Of a stretch of DNA of 64,000 nt, positions 22,808-33,634 are shown piece after piece. The notes under the pieces are model-generated. The model saw nothing but the letters and a program-made list of their open reading frames with translations. It was not told the origin of the DNA and made no database searches. Numbering within the stretch: the first letter of the stretch is position 1; the number at the start of each line of letters is the position of its first letter. A program made the position numbers and the translations under genes. The DNA comes from Cornus controversa (taxonomy: Eukaryota > Streptophyta > Magnoliopsida > Cornales > Cornaceae), in contig CM048847.1 in NCBI GenBank assembly GCA_026545225.1, positions 6,504,501-6,568,500 of the forward strand. The letters run 5' to 3'.

Positions 22808-23300
22808 GAATGGTATCAGAGCACTATGTTGGAATACCTAGGGATGACGGGTGATGGACATATCATGTGTATGGTTGAGAAGGTTGGATTATGTACTTGA
22901 TACCAGAATGGTATCTATCAGAGCACTAGGTTGGAATACCTAGGGTCGACGAGATAGGGTTGAGGATTCAAGGAACTCTGAACTGCTGTTAAAGCATTAG
23001 GTTTGAACACCTAGGGTATCAAAGTCATAAGTTCGAATACCTAAGGACGGAGGGTCAAATCACATGTTGATTTGGAGATAGACAATGGTTGATTGTTGTC
23101 TAGATGATAGGTTTGATTACCTATGGATGGTAGTGGAACGACTTGCTTAGCTTGAGCAATCTTAATGAAAGATCAAAGTGTTGAGGTGTGAAACAGATTT
23201 CATTTGGTAACACTCCCAGAATTAATTGAGCTTAGACCTTTGACTTGGTGTTGGGTCTTGTTAGTGAGTAACGAATAGATATCGCAAGGGATATTGCGAG
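22808..23300 (+). other. L1 leader: primer site and five hairpins
   Basis: The primer site TGGTATCAGAGC (tRNA-iMet) is at 22811-22822, three bases after the LTR. Hairpin-forming repeats TAGGT-N6-ACCTA and variants follow at 22825-22840, 22927-22942, 22998-23013, 23028-23043 and 23108-23123. No protein frame is seen. The interior is cut at 23301 by Athila copy A; in L3 the same stretch reads on past GCGAG into TGATTAAGTCC. Confidence 0.8.
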
Positions 23301-24711
23301 TGATAAGTGTTCAATTCTATGCATTTGAACCCTCTTTATTGCATATGTTAGTTCTATTTTTATGATTACCGAGATATATTTACGGTATTTTTGTGTTTTT
23401 GATGTATTGCAGGTCTTGTAGTAAAAGGAGCAAAGTTTGAGGCTAATTGTAGCTGAAGAGAAAAGTCAGAAATGTAGCCAAAGGCATCTCGATCAATCGA
23501 GATGTTGATCTCAATCAATCGAGATCTCGATTGATCGGGATCTCATTTCGATTGATCAAAATCTCAATCAATCGAGATCCAATCTCGTTTGATCGAGATT
23601 CTGCAGAAGCCACTTGCCCACTTGCTCACATGCTCTCCCACTCGCAACAAAATCTCCCTTTTTGCATGACTTAGGGGGATTGTCTGACTTGAACAAGACC
23701 CTTGGGGACCTTCTTGATACAATGGATATATATATTGATATATATATATGGTGGGCCCCAAGGTTGAAAAAGGAAGCCTTAAAGCACCAAAAAACCACAT
23801 ATCTCATATCTCTCAACACACATCAGACATCCAAAGAGAGACATTCGGGAGAGGAAGAGGAGAAGCTGAACCAGACCAAGAATCTTCACTTTCTTCATCA
23901 ATGGAAGAGTGCAAGGCAACCATGAGCAACTAACTCTTCTATTAGGGTGTTGGTTTCAACCCCTAGCCATGTAAACTTGTTCATCTTTGTAGCACTTGGG
24001 ATTTGTAATTAAATGTTGATTATTTAGCCTAGTGATCATGTACACTAATACATTTCCTTTATATATTCATATGATTTTGGTTTTATTCTTGGCTTAGAGT
24101 ATAATCTTCATGTGAATGCACAATATTTGCATATTCCACAAGAAGTGTAAATGATGGCTAGATAATGGTGTTTAAATGAATTTGTTGTGTTTGTTTGTAT
24201 AAACCATGCCAAGATAAGGTAGCTTGGATGCATGTAGGTTCACTTAGAGAGTAGGGTAATTAGGTAGTTAGTTAGGTTGAAGAGCTATGTTTGTTGAAGA
24301 TGGATTATGATAGGTGGACAAACACATTGATCTTTTGATATGTCATTGAGGTCACAAGCCTAATGACATTGTTAGGCATTTAATTAATAAATCCCATGCT
24401 TGCTACACTTATGAACATGTGAATGGCTAGTGGTGGAAACCAACCCTAGTTCTCTCTCCCATCCTTTACTCTTTAATTTTATTGTCATTACATTCATGCA
24501 ATAGTTTATATACAAAAATTCAAAAACCTATTTTTAGGATTAAAGTGGAATTAATCTTTCTTTAAGACAATTGCGACTAGTCCTCGTGGGATCGATACCC
24601 TCTATATAGAACCGTATCTACAAAGATTCGTGCTCTTGTGAGTGGTTAAATTATATTTTGATAAAAAGGGCAAAATTAAGCTTACAATATAATCCGAGTT
24701 TAGCCACATCA
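23301..24711 (+). repeat. Athila copy A, 5' LTR
   Basis: This 1411-bp LTR starts TGATAAGTG and ends CCACATCA. The LTR at 48399-49825 is the same family. It carries a palindromic array at 23486-23600, then an AT-rich TATA-like stretch at 23728-23755. Its distal part carries the conserved GGGATCGATACCCTCTATA block. The only long frame inside (23614-23925) has no motif and is not conserved in frame in copy B. Confidence 0.9.
23486..23600. repeat. Palindromic ATCTCGAT array, Athila A LTR
   Basis: About six units occur here. The first is a perfect ATCTCGATCAATCGAGAT (23486-23503), and the others vary by one to three bases. The array lies about 185-300 bp into the LTR and just upstream of the TATA-like stretch. 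Confidence 0.85.
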
Positions 24712-24717
24712 AAATTT

Positions 24718-24734
24718 TGGCGCCGTTGCCGGGG
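24718..24734 (+). promoter_or_regulatory. Athila A primer site (tRNA-Asp)
   Basis: TGGCGCCGTTGCCGGGG lies six bases after the LTR. It is complementary to the 3' end of plant tRNA-Asp, the primer known for Athila elements. Confidence 0.9.
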
Positions 24735-24999
24735 ACTACGGTGTAATTGTCGCCATTGAAAGATTAAATCTGGTTTAATTCTTAGGCTAGAAATTCTTTC
24801 ATTCTTTTTGTATATATCTTGTTCTTATTGCTCAAATTTCTTAATTTTAGGTATACCACATAGCGGGCATCTGAAAGAGTTAAAGTTGGAACCCTTTGTG
24901 AGTATAACGTCTAAAATTAGTGGGTTTGAGTTCATTCATTTTTCTTTGTATATATTATTATTTATTTTTCGTATTGAGGTGTTGTTCTACTATTAATGC
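24735..24999 (+). other. Athila A leader
   Basis: This is the untranslated leader between primer site and gag. It is AT-rich and no further motif is seen. Copy B has lost this part. Confidence 0.6.
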
Positions 25000-27840
25000 A
25001 TGCTAGGTAGATGGTCCTTGTCACTTCCATTGCTTCCGTGTAATATTGAACTTGAACGAACACTTAGACAACGTAGAGGAACCTTTAGGGACCCTATATT
25101 GCCTAGGAATGGAAACATGGACCCAAATGAAAGTCAACCTCCCGGACTACCTCCTTTTAATCATGAACAACCACCTCCACCTCCACCTCCTCAAGGAGAG
25201 TTGCTTATGGACTTTTACCTTCCGACTACATTTAAAGTTCCTTCATGTATTCAACTTCCGGATGTAGCGGCAAATCAATTCAAAATAAAGTCCTCCACCA
25301 TCAATCTTCTTAATAGCTTCCATGGTCTCCCTAATGAGGATCCATACCGGCACTTAGATTACTTCCTTTCTGTGTGTTCCACCATTCGTGTACCACACTT
25401 TACGGAGGATGATCTAAAGCTGCGTATGTTTCCCTTCTCCCTAAAAGATAAAGCTAGAAGTTGGTTCAATTCTTTAGAACCTAACTCAATCCATTCTTGG
25501 GCGGAGATGCAAATAGAGTTCTTAAAAAAATACTTCCCAATGGGAAAGACGAGTGCTATTCGGAGAGCAATCACCGGATTCACCCAAATTGATCAAGAAC
25601 AATTTCATGAGATGTGGGAGAGATTAAAAGACCTTCTTAAATCTTGTCCGCATCATGCTATCCCAAAATGGCAGCTAGTGCAAAGTTTTTACGATGGGGT
25701 GAGTGAGCAACATAGACAAATGATAGACTCCGCGTGTGGAGGTGGATACCTTTTGAAAAGCCCTGATGAGGCATGAAAACTTTTTCAAACCCTAAGCAAC
25801 AATTCTGCTCAACGCTCCTCCACTAGGAAAAGTAAGGCCACCCAACCTTGTAGAGGAGTGCATGAAATTTCACGGGTAGATGAGGTTGCCATGCAAGTAG
25901 AAGCCTTATCCCAAAAAATGGACCTAATCATGAAAAATGGGCTGCCTACTCCAAGCCAACCTGTTCAAAATCAGGAAGGATGTTCATTTTGCTATAGTAC
26001 TTCACATTTCGTGCGAGATTGTCCTATTGCCGGGCAATCTCCTGATTATGCTCAAGAGCAAGCGAATGCCTTGTACTCAAAATAAATGAATGATCCATAT
26101 TCAAACATGTACAATCCTGGTTATAAGAATCATCCGGCTTTTTCATGGAAACCTCAAGAATCAAGTCCCTCTTTTCAAGGGCAAAATTCTTTCAATTCCC
26201 AATCTCAACAGCCTCAGTATAGGCCAAATCCTCAACCTTACCATCAAAGATCCAATTACCAACAACCACCACCTCCTCCGAGAAGCCAAGGCTTTGAAGA
26301 AAGAGTGATAAGCAATCTTGAGGCCGATACCCGCTTATTGCAAACTCACTCTCAATCAATCTCTAAGCTAGAAGCTAATGGTCAATCTATGGCTAGGTTA
26401 GAAGCTTAAATCGGGCAACTAGCCAATGCCCTAAATAGAAGGGAGGAAGGTAAGTTGCCGAGTCAACCGGTGGTGAATCCTAAAGGTGTTCATATAATTG
26501 AAGATCCATCATCTTCATCTTGTAATGCTCCTCCGGAGTAAATTCAATCAATCACCACCTTAAGGAGTGGTAAAGTCATCAATTCCAAGGTAGGAGAGGA
26601 AGAGAGAAAGGAATCCCAAGAGCAACCCAAAAATCCAAAAGAATCCCAATTAAATCCAAAATTGTTTCCGTTAAATCCAAATGTGCATAACATCCCCTTA
26701 AATCCAAAAGGAAAGGCAAACGAAGTTGTGTCGTCATCAATTCCAAATCTTGACACTTCTTTTGAACCTCCGGTTCCTTTTCCTCAAAGATTGAAGGAAC
26801 CTTCTCATTTTGGGAAGCAAGGAGATAAAATCCAAGACATGATGGAGATCTTCAAACAAGTAAAGATAAATCTCCCTCTCCTTGATGCTATTCGACAAAT
26901 TCCCTCCTATGCTAAATTCTTGAAGGACTTGTGCACTCAAAAGCGCAAATCTAGGAATAATACTCCTACGAAAGTCCTCTTAACTGAGCACATAAGCTCC
27001 ATTTTCCAACACCAAGCCCCTCCTAAATTCAAAGATCCGGGTGCTCCGACCATTTCGTGCACCATCAGAAATCAATCTTTTGAAAAGGCACTTCTTGATT
27101 TAGGGGCTAGTGTCAATTTGCTTCCATTCTCAGTTTACCAACAACTAGGTTTGGGGGAACTCAAGCATACCACAATTGTGTTGCAACTTGCCGACCGCTC
27201 GGTGAAGCAACCACGTGGCATAATTGAGGATGTAATCATTCAAGTGGACAAATTCTACTTTTCGGTGGACTTCATAGTCCTTGACACATAATCGGTCCAA
27301 AATCCAAATCAACATATTCCTATCATTCTAGGTCGTCCATTTTTGGCCACGGCAAACGCTTGCGTTAATTGCCGTACCAGAGTGATGGACATCTCTTTCG
27401 GGAATATGAAAGTCCGCTTGAACATCTTCAATGCTTCCCACCACACATCCGAAGACGAAAGTGAGTGCTTTTGTGTCGATGTAGTGGAAGACCTTGTTCA
27501 AGAAGCACTTCCTTCTATTCTTTCTAAGGATCCTTTAGAGGCATGCCTAAATCACTTCAACTGTGATGATTTTGACATTGAGCAATCAATATGTGAAGTT
27601 AACTCAATGCTCGATGTCAATACTGTCATGGATGTGCCTAATTGGAGAGTTCCTAGAGAAACCTTTCCTTCGTTGATTAATTTCATCGCTCCCCACAAAG
27701 CAGTGGAATTAAAGGACTTGAAAGATGGATCGTTGTTCAAAGTAAACGGGCAGCGCTTAAAAGTGTGCGTGGATGACCAAGTCACCTCCGAATATGTGGA
27801 TGTCATCACTTTGACGGATCCCGTATATTTTGACTCGTGA
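25000..27840 (+). pseudogene. Athila A gag-protease, pol deleted
   Basis: One phase runs through the whole stretch. It is closed by stops at 25774 (TGA where copy B has TGG), 26083, 26407, about 26539 and 27289. The gag core (about codons 105-260; KARSWFNSL, WAEMQIEFLKKYFPMGK) and a CCHC knuckle CSFC-x4-H-x4-C near codon 328 are present. The protease DLGASVNLLP lies near codon 699. Codons for RT, RNase H and most of integrase are absent. After VPRETFPS the frame passes in phase into the integrase tail ([20 protein letters not shown]) and ends at LTDPVYFDS exactly as copy B pol does. The start Met is uncertain. It is non-functional as read. Confidence 0.88.
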
Positions 27841-28013
27841 GCTGATTCGAACGTCATGCCATAGACGTGTAAGGTGGCGTAGCCATGGTAGCTATCATGC
27901 TTCCATGATGTCCCTTTAATCCAAGTTAAATTTTGTATGTAAGCAATTTAGTATCTAAGTCCCAAAAAAATCCAAGTCCATAAAAGAAAAACTCAAGCTG
28001 ACTATTTTTGAGC

Positions 28014-28414
28014 ATCTCGATTGATCGAAGCTGAGATCTCGATCAATCAAGATTTCGATTGATCGAGATTTCAGTCTCGATTGATCGAAATATTGCAGAG
28101 AATTCATCGAACCCAAAGTCCCGAGAGGTAGTATTCTTCGATAGCATTTCGATAGGTCCTCGATCGATCGAAATTTTGATTGATCGAAATGGGATTTCGA
28201 TTGATCGAAGTAAAATCTCGATTAATCGAAGTAAAGTCTCGATCGATCGAAATAAAATCTCGATTCATTGAATAACTCTCGATTGATCGAAGGAAAAATC
28301 TCGATTCATCGAAGCAAATCTCGATTGAACGAAGCTGATCTCGATTGATCGAAGTGGGATTTTGATCAATCAAAATCTCGATTGATCGAGGTGCACATCT
28401 CGATCAATCGAGAT
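28014..28414. repeat. Palindromic ATCTCGAT array, Athila A spacer
   Basis: About seventeen degenerate units of ATCTCGAT-TG/CA-ATCGAGAT occur, spaced 20-35 bp. The last is perfect (28397-28414). It is colinear with 44282-44665 in copy B. Confidence 0.85.
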
Positions 28415-28439
28415 GCACGCGATGCCTGCATGTGAGCCA

Positions 28440-28680
28440 AATTATTATTTAAACCGTTGGGCTTCCCTCTCATTTTAAAAGACCATCCGACTTCTTCCCT
28501 TTCTCCGTACGATCCAGAGTCTTTCCAAGAGCCATCCCATGCTTGATCTACCATTCCCGACCATCCACCGCCGTTCAACATAGTCTGAGATCACCGCGAG
28601 CACAGTCACGCCCTTCTCTTCACGGCTGCGAGTGGGTCTTCTTCTGTTTGTGCTGAACATCATCTTCACTTTGAGGTAAG
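28440..28680 (+). promoter_or_regulatory. Candidate internal env promoter and leader
   Basis: TATTTAAA at 28446-28453 is followed by a CT-rich then GC-rich leader ending in GAG|GTAAGT at 28676. The same TATTTAAA, leader and donor occur in copy B at 44697-44704 and 44928. This looks like a promoter with a spliced 5' leader for the env-like gene. No transcript evidence is available here. Confidence 0.45.
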
Positions 28681-29078
28681 TGATGCATGGCTACATTTTG
28701 CATACTTTCTCGCTATTTTTGATAGTTTTATGGCGTAATAAACATCGACAAATGATGTTGGGTTGGATTGGTGCATTTGCGATATTCATAATGGGATTTT
28801 GTAAGTTTCGGGGGGGGGGTCGGAATGCATGTATGGGGGAAATATTGCATTCTCTTTGTTTCAAATGCTTAATGTACAGTTTGCAACCACGACCCATCGT
28901 TTCGGTTGCATCCACTCAAGCTGTCTTGTTGAGATCAAATTCTTTTGAATACATGTGTCAGCACCATGAACTAGGACCTCATTTTCATTTTTTTTTCTTC
29001 TCTTCTTTTAGTTTATTCTTAGTTTAGAATTCCTCTTATTTTATCTTTTATTTACGTAATTTTTGGAATAAAGTACAG
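28676..29078 (+). other. Candidate env leader intron (A)
   Basis: The donor is GAG|GTAAGTGATG, and the acceptor is AAGTACAG|ACTG, 14 bases before the env-like ATG. The 403-bp interval is AT-rich. Copy B has 387 bp with the same ends (44928-45314). The short ORF 28680-29027 inside has no motif and is not preserved in B. Confidence 0.45.
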
Positions 29079-29730
29079 ACTGTTCCGAGATCATGGCGAG
29101 GGTGAAGAATGCCCCCGGTTCTGTTCGAGACGTGCCCGGGCGAGCCTTCTGTTCTCGAAAGTTTCACCCGGAGCAGATATTTGACTTAAGAAAGTTCAAG
29201 ACGCGTCCCGACAGTGCATGGACTGTCGCCGAGCTCACGAGGCGTCGCCTCGACCGATTGTGTGTGCCTCCCACTGACGTGGCACACGAGCGCTTAGTGC
29301 AGGTCTTCTACGAGGGCATGACTTACTCTTGCACAGCGCCAGACACATTAGAGACGGTCGTGGGCACCACAACAATTACTACTACGCTGAGCCAGATTGC
29401 GCAGATGCTTGGCATCCCTCACCAGCAGCCGCTAGATATGGTTGATCAGGACGGTCGACCGCTTTACAGGGCCGCACTTCCAGCTGACTCGACACTCTTT
29501 TCCATCATGATGGACATGTGTGGCGGGGCGTTTACCACGCCCAGTCACAATTGCACGTCCAAATCGATGTGCCCGAGCAGATTATGGTTCCTGGACACCG
29601 TTCTCATCAAGAACGCGTGTCCTCTGCAGCACGTGGCAGAGCGCAGGGGTGACCTCCTCCGTTGCCTTTATGCTTTCCACACGGGCACGTGGTTTTCTGT
29701 CCCGTCTCTGGTATGGGGGCAGATGTTCAA

Positions 29731-29985
29731 TGTAACGCCCCACCCTATCCCGACACAATATTATCCGCTTTTGGTTCCCCCGGACCAGAGACTTCCCAGG
29801 GGGTCACCCATCTTGGTACTACTCCCAGCTAAGCACGCTTAACTGTGGAGTTCTGGTGGGTTCACAACCATCACGGCTTTAAAATGCGTTGTGTCATAGA
29901 AAGGTGATTAACATACATATAATACTTTCCCATTCCACACCCAGGCGATGTGGGATTGAGTACCCTGTAGCCTGCCAGTGTGGTA
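29731..29985 (-). repeat. Partial Cassandra LTR, copy 1
   Basis: This is the first 255 bp, in plus-strand order, of the Cassandra LTR (TGTAACGCCCC...), carried along in the tandem triplication. It includes a 5S rRNA-like core on the minus strand. Confidence 0.82.
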
Positions 29986-30354
29986 GGGCACCACAACAAT
30001 TACTATTACGCTGAGCCAGATTGCGCAGATGCTCGGCATCCCTCACCAGCAGCCGCGAGACATGGTTTATCAGGACGGTCGACCGCTTTACAGGGCCGCA
30101 CTTCCAGCTGACTCGACACTCTTTTCCATCATGATGGACATGTGTGGCGGGGCGTTTACCACGCCCAGTCACAATTGCACGTCCAAATCGATGTGCCCGA
30201 GCAGATTATGGTTCCTGGACACCGTTCTCATCAAGAACGCGTGTCCTCTGCAGCACGTGGCAGAGCGCAGAGGCGACCTCCTCCGTTGCCTTTATGCTTT
30301 CCACACGGGCACGTGGTTTTCTGTCCCGTCTCTGGTATGGGGGCAGATGTTCAA

Positions 30355-30609
30355 TGTAACGCCCCACCCTATCCCGACATAATATTGTCCGCTTTTGGTT
30401 CCCCCGGACCAGAGACTTCCCAGGGGGTCACCCATCTTGGTACTACTCCAAGCTAAGCACGCTTAACTGTGGAGTTCTGGTGGGTTCACAACCATCACGG
30501 CTTTAAAACGCGTTGTGTCATAGAAGGGTGATTAACATACATATAATACTTCCCCATTCCACACCCAGGCGATGTGGGATTGAGTACCCTGTAGCCTGCC
30601 AGTGTGGTA
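30355..30609 (-). repeat. Partial Cassandra LTR, copy 2
   Basis: This is the second 255-bp LTR piece in the triplication, with the same endpoints as copy 1. Confidence 0.82.
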
Positions 30610-30978
30610 GGGCACCACAACAATTACTATTACGCTGAGCCAGATTGCACAGATGCTCGACATCCCTCACCAGCAGCCGCCAGACATAGTTGATCAGGAT
30701 GGTCGACCGCTTTACAGGGCTGCACTTCCAGCTGACTCGACACTCTTTTCCATCATGATGGACATGTGTGGCGGGGCGTTTACCACGCCCAGTCACAATT
30801 GCACGTCCAAATCGATGTGCCCGAGCAGATTATGGTTCCTGGACACCGTTCTCATCAAGAACGCGTGTCCTTTGTAGCACGTGGCAGAGCGCAGGGGCGA
30901 CCTCCTCCGTTGCCTTTATGCTTTCCACACGGCCACGTGGTTTTCTGTCCCTTCTCTGGTATGGGGATAGATGTTCAA

Positions 30979-31654
30979 TGTAACGCCCCACCCTATCCCG
31001 ACACAATGTTGTCCGCTTTTGGTTCCCCCGGACCAGAGACTTCCCAGGGGGTCACCCATCCTGGTACTACTCACAGCTAAGCATGCTTAACTGTGGAGTT
31101 CTGGTGGGTTCACAACCATCACGGCTTTAAAACGCGTTGTGTCATAGAAGGGTGATTAACATACATATAATACTTCCCCATTCCACACCCAGGCGATGTG
31201 GGATTGAGTACCCTGTAACCTGCCAGTGTGGTAGCTCGCCCAGTGTCTCGCACCCGCCCACAAGGGTCACCACAATCCACCCCCCTAGGGGGCCCGACGT
31301 CCCCGTCGGCACACTTCTGGCTGGGTTCAGGCTCTGATACCATTTGTAACGCCCCACCCTATCCCGACATAATATTGTCCGCTTTTGGTTCCCCCGGACC
31401 AAAGACTTCCCAGGGGTCACCCATCCTGGTACTACTCCCAGCTAAGCATGCTTAACTGTGGAGTTCTGGTGGGTTCACAACCATCACGGCTTTAAAACGC
31501 GTTGTGTCATAGAAGGGTGATTAACAGACATATAATACTTCCCCATTCCACACCCAGGCGATGTGGGATTGAGTACCCTGTAGCCTGCCAGTGTGGTAGC
31601 TCGCGCAGTGTCTCGCACCCGCCCACATCACACCCGCCCACAAGGGTCACCACA
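30979..31654 (-). mobile_element. Cassandra-type TRIM with 5S rRNA-like LTRs
   Basis: This is a small non-coding LTR retrotransposon on the minus strand. LTRs lie at 30979-31274 and 31345-31654 (TGTAACGCC to TCACCACA) and the interior is only 70 bp. The primer site GCTCTGATACCA is at 31331-31342 (tRNA-iMet), and a polypurine tract complement (CCACCCCCCTAGGGGG) follows 31274. The target duplication TTCAA lies at 30974-30978 and 31655-31659. LTRs containing a 5S rRNA-like segment are the hallmark of Cassandra. It is inserted in the env-like gene of Athila A. The short frames in it are not genes. Confidence 0.9.
31404..31473 (-). repeat. 5S rRNA-derived core in Cassandra LTR
   Basis: In element sense it reads like the 3' two thirds of plant 5S rRNA: AGAACTCCACAGTTAAGC, then GTAGTACCAGGATGGGTGAC, then CTGGGAAGTC. 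The internal Pol III control regions (box A and box C) fall in this part. The 5' third is diverged. Matching cores lie in the other three LTR copies. This is not a functional 5S rRNA gene. Confidence 0.82.
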
Positions 31655-31869
31655 TTCAAGGTCTGGGACGACCTCGTGAACAAGAGGATGCGGCGAGCAG
31701 CGAGTTGGCGGCTTCCCTTTCCTTTCCTCGTCGCCGCTTTTCTCAGTTGTGCTAGTATACCAGTCAGTGATACTGACGTTCTGTAAGGACCGGAATAATT
31801 TTTGACCGGTTCCGGGTGATTTTGGACCGGACCGATTTTTTTTCGAATAAATTAAAATTTGAAAATATG

Positions 31870-31906
<37 letters not shown>

Positions 31907-33217
31907 TATATATATATATATATGAAGTTGGAGGATATAGATATATATATATAGGAATATATATATATATGCACATGGTGGGTCTATATGTAATTATAGA
32001 TAAGTAAAGAGGGATTTTTATAATTATATAAGTTAGTGTGGGAAAATACATGTGAATACATATATTTTGTGATATTATGTATATATATATAAATAATGTA
32101 TATATATATGTGGAGGAGGATAAGTAGTAAAAGGATGTGGACCAAAATGAGAAGAAAAGAGAAGACCACATGTGTGGTCAGCCGAAGGGAAAAGAAGAAA
32201 AGAAAAGAAAGAAAGAAAAGAAGAAAAGAAAAGAAAGAAAGAAAAGAAGAAAGAAAAGAAAAGAAAAGAAAAAGAAAAGAGAAGAGAGAGAGAGGAGCCG
32301 AGATCGGGGAGAGAGAGAAGCCGAGATCGGGAGAGAGAGACGACCGAGAGGGGGCTGCTGTAGGTGGAGGCGGCCACGGTTTGCGGTGGCCGGGGTTTGC
32401 ACGGCTCGACAGGAGCTGGGTCTCGCGACGGCCAGCCACGGTTGGTGGCAGCGGCAGCATGAGTTCGGCTGGGGTTTGTGGGTCTGTTCACGGCGGTCGC
32501 TGGCCATGATGGTGTCGGTGAGTGGTTGTGTGGTGGCCGGAAGTGGCCTGTTTGGGTCGAGCTCGGAGGGGTTTGGCTCACGGATTTGGGTGGAGCTGGG
32601 TTTGGCTGGGGTTGTGGTGATCTTACATTTGAGTTTGGTTAGTGATGAAGCTGTTCGATAGTGGAACTTCGGGTTCGGTTTGGACAGCCTATTTGGTGGC
32701 CGGGTTCAATGGTGTTCGGTGAGATTGGTTTGAACAACTATGAGGTTTCGGCGGCGGAGTTGGTTGGCCATGTATGGGGCTATTTTTGGTTTGGGGTTTG
32801 CGACTCCCATGGAGGTTCGGCCATGGTGATGGGTTGACTTGCTTGCGGTTTAGACTGATGGCCATAATTGTGACTGGCTGGGTGCAACCATGGGTAGTTG
32901 GTGTTGGTTAGGTTGCCGATTGCATATCTAATTAGATTTGTATACATGAGTGGGGCATGATTTGTGTGGCTTTGTGAAATTAATGGTCTAATGGAAATGA
33001 GCCACCCATGTATAAGAATTGGGTTAAAGCCAATTGGGTTTAGATTGGAAAGGGAGCCGGATTGGATTGGAAACAAGACGAGGGTTGGACCAAGCATGGA
33101 AACAAAAGGAGATAAAGTGGTTCATGCGATTGTTCGTGTGGACTTCGGCACAGGACTGGACCGAGCATGGAAATAGGCCGCTTGGCAGGCGCGGGCACAG
33201 AAAAAGCGGGACCTAAG

Positions 33218-33597
33218 GCAAGTTGATTCTTGCCTCTATCTCTTAAAAATATTTTATTATGTCGGTTAATTTCTACATATGTTCTTTAATTGCTCATATG
33301 TGATATTTATATATATATATAGGTGCTTATATATATATGTAAGTGTGGCCATGGTATATATGTGAGTATGTACGGTATGTACGTAGGATGTGAGTATATA
33401 TACATATATAGGATTGCACGTAAATATATATATATATATATATACATTTAAGATACGAAAGCATATTAGATTTAAATGCTTCCTTGCATTGTGATATGCA
33501 TGTACGATATGGATTAAAGTCTATGAAAAGTATGCTAAATAATACATGTTTGGCTATGTGTTGTCTTGTATGCATATGTGGCTCTTATGCATGATGT

Positions 33598-33634
<37 letters not shown>

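Larger units (their letters stand above)
27841..29092 (+). other. Athila A pol-env spacer
   Basis: This non-coding stretch between the pol stop and the env-like start holds the palindromic array (28014-28414), a TATA-like TATTTAAA (28446-28453), a GC-richer leader, and a candidate intron (28676-29078). A nine-base G run lies near 28811. Copy B has the same order at 44112-45328. Confidence 0.75.
29362..31233. repeat. 624-bp tandem triplication (env + Cassandra LTR)
   Basis: There are three direct units of 624 bp, starting at 29362, 29986 and 30610. Each holds about 369 bp of env-like sequence followed by 255 bp of Cassandra LTR. The junction reads TGGTAGGGCACCACAAC, joining LTR to env at a short GGGCA. 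Copies differ by few bases; the third has TAG codons near 30876 and 30967. The order shows that Cassandra inserted first and duplication followed. Confidence 0.88.
29093..31781 (+). pseudogene. Athila A env-like gene, interrupted
   Basis: This is the third gene of Athila elements, often called env-like; its function is unknown. The frame starts at the ATG 29093 with MARVKNAPGSVRDVPGRAF and is colinear with copy B. The conserved stretch PPTDVAHERLVQVFYEGMTY and the later SRLWFLDTVLIKNACPL are intact up to 29730. There a Cassandra LTR follows, and the reading stops at 29842 in foreign sequence. Three env segments in tandem follow (29362-29730, 29986-30354 and 30610-30978), the third with TAG stops. 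The gene resumes after Cassandra at 31655 (VWDDLVNKRMRRAASW) and is cut at 31782 by L3. Confidence 0.82.

Noticed and set aside
28014..28414. CRISPR-like array of short repeats
   Set aside because: Units are degenerate palindromes with irregular 0-15 bp gaps, in a plant retrotransposon and without cas genes.
31404..31512. Functional 5S rRNA gene
   Set aside because: Only the 3' two thirds match well. It sits in an LTR with TG/CA ends, primer site and target duplication, and is therefore Cassandra-derived.
32096..32661. Lysine/glutamate-rich frames of 109-174 codons on both strands
   Set aside because: They are translations of an AG-rich simple tract (GAAAA, GAGA repeats) in the L3 LTR, overlapping in several frames on both strands.
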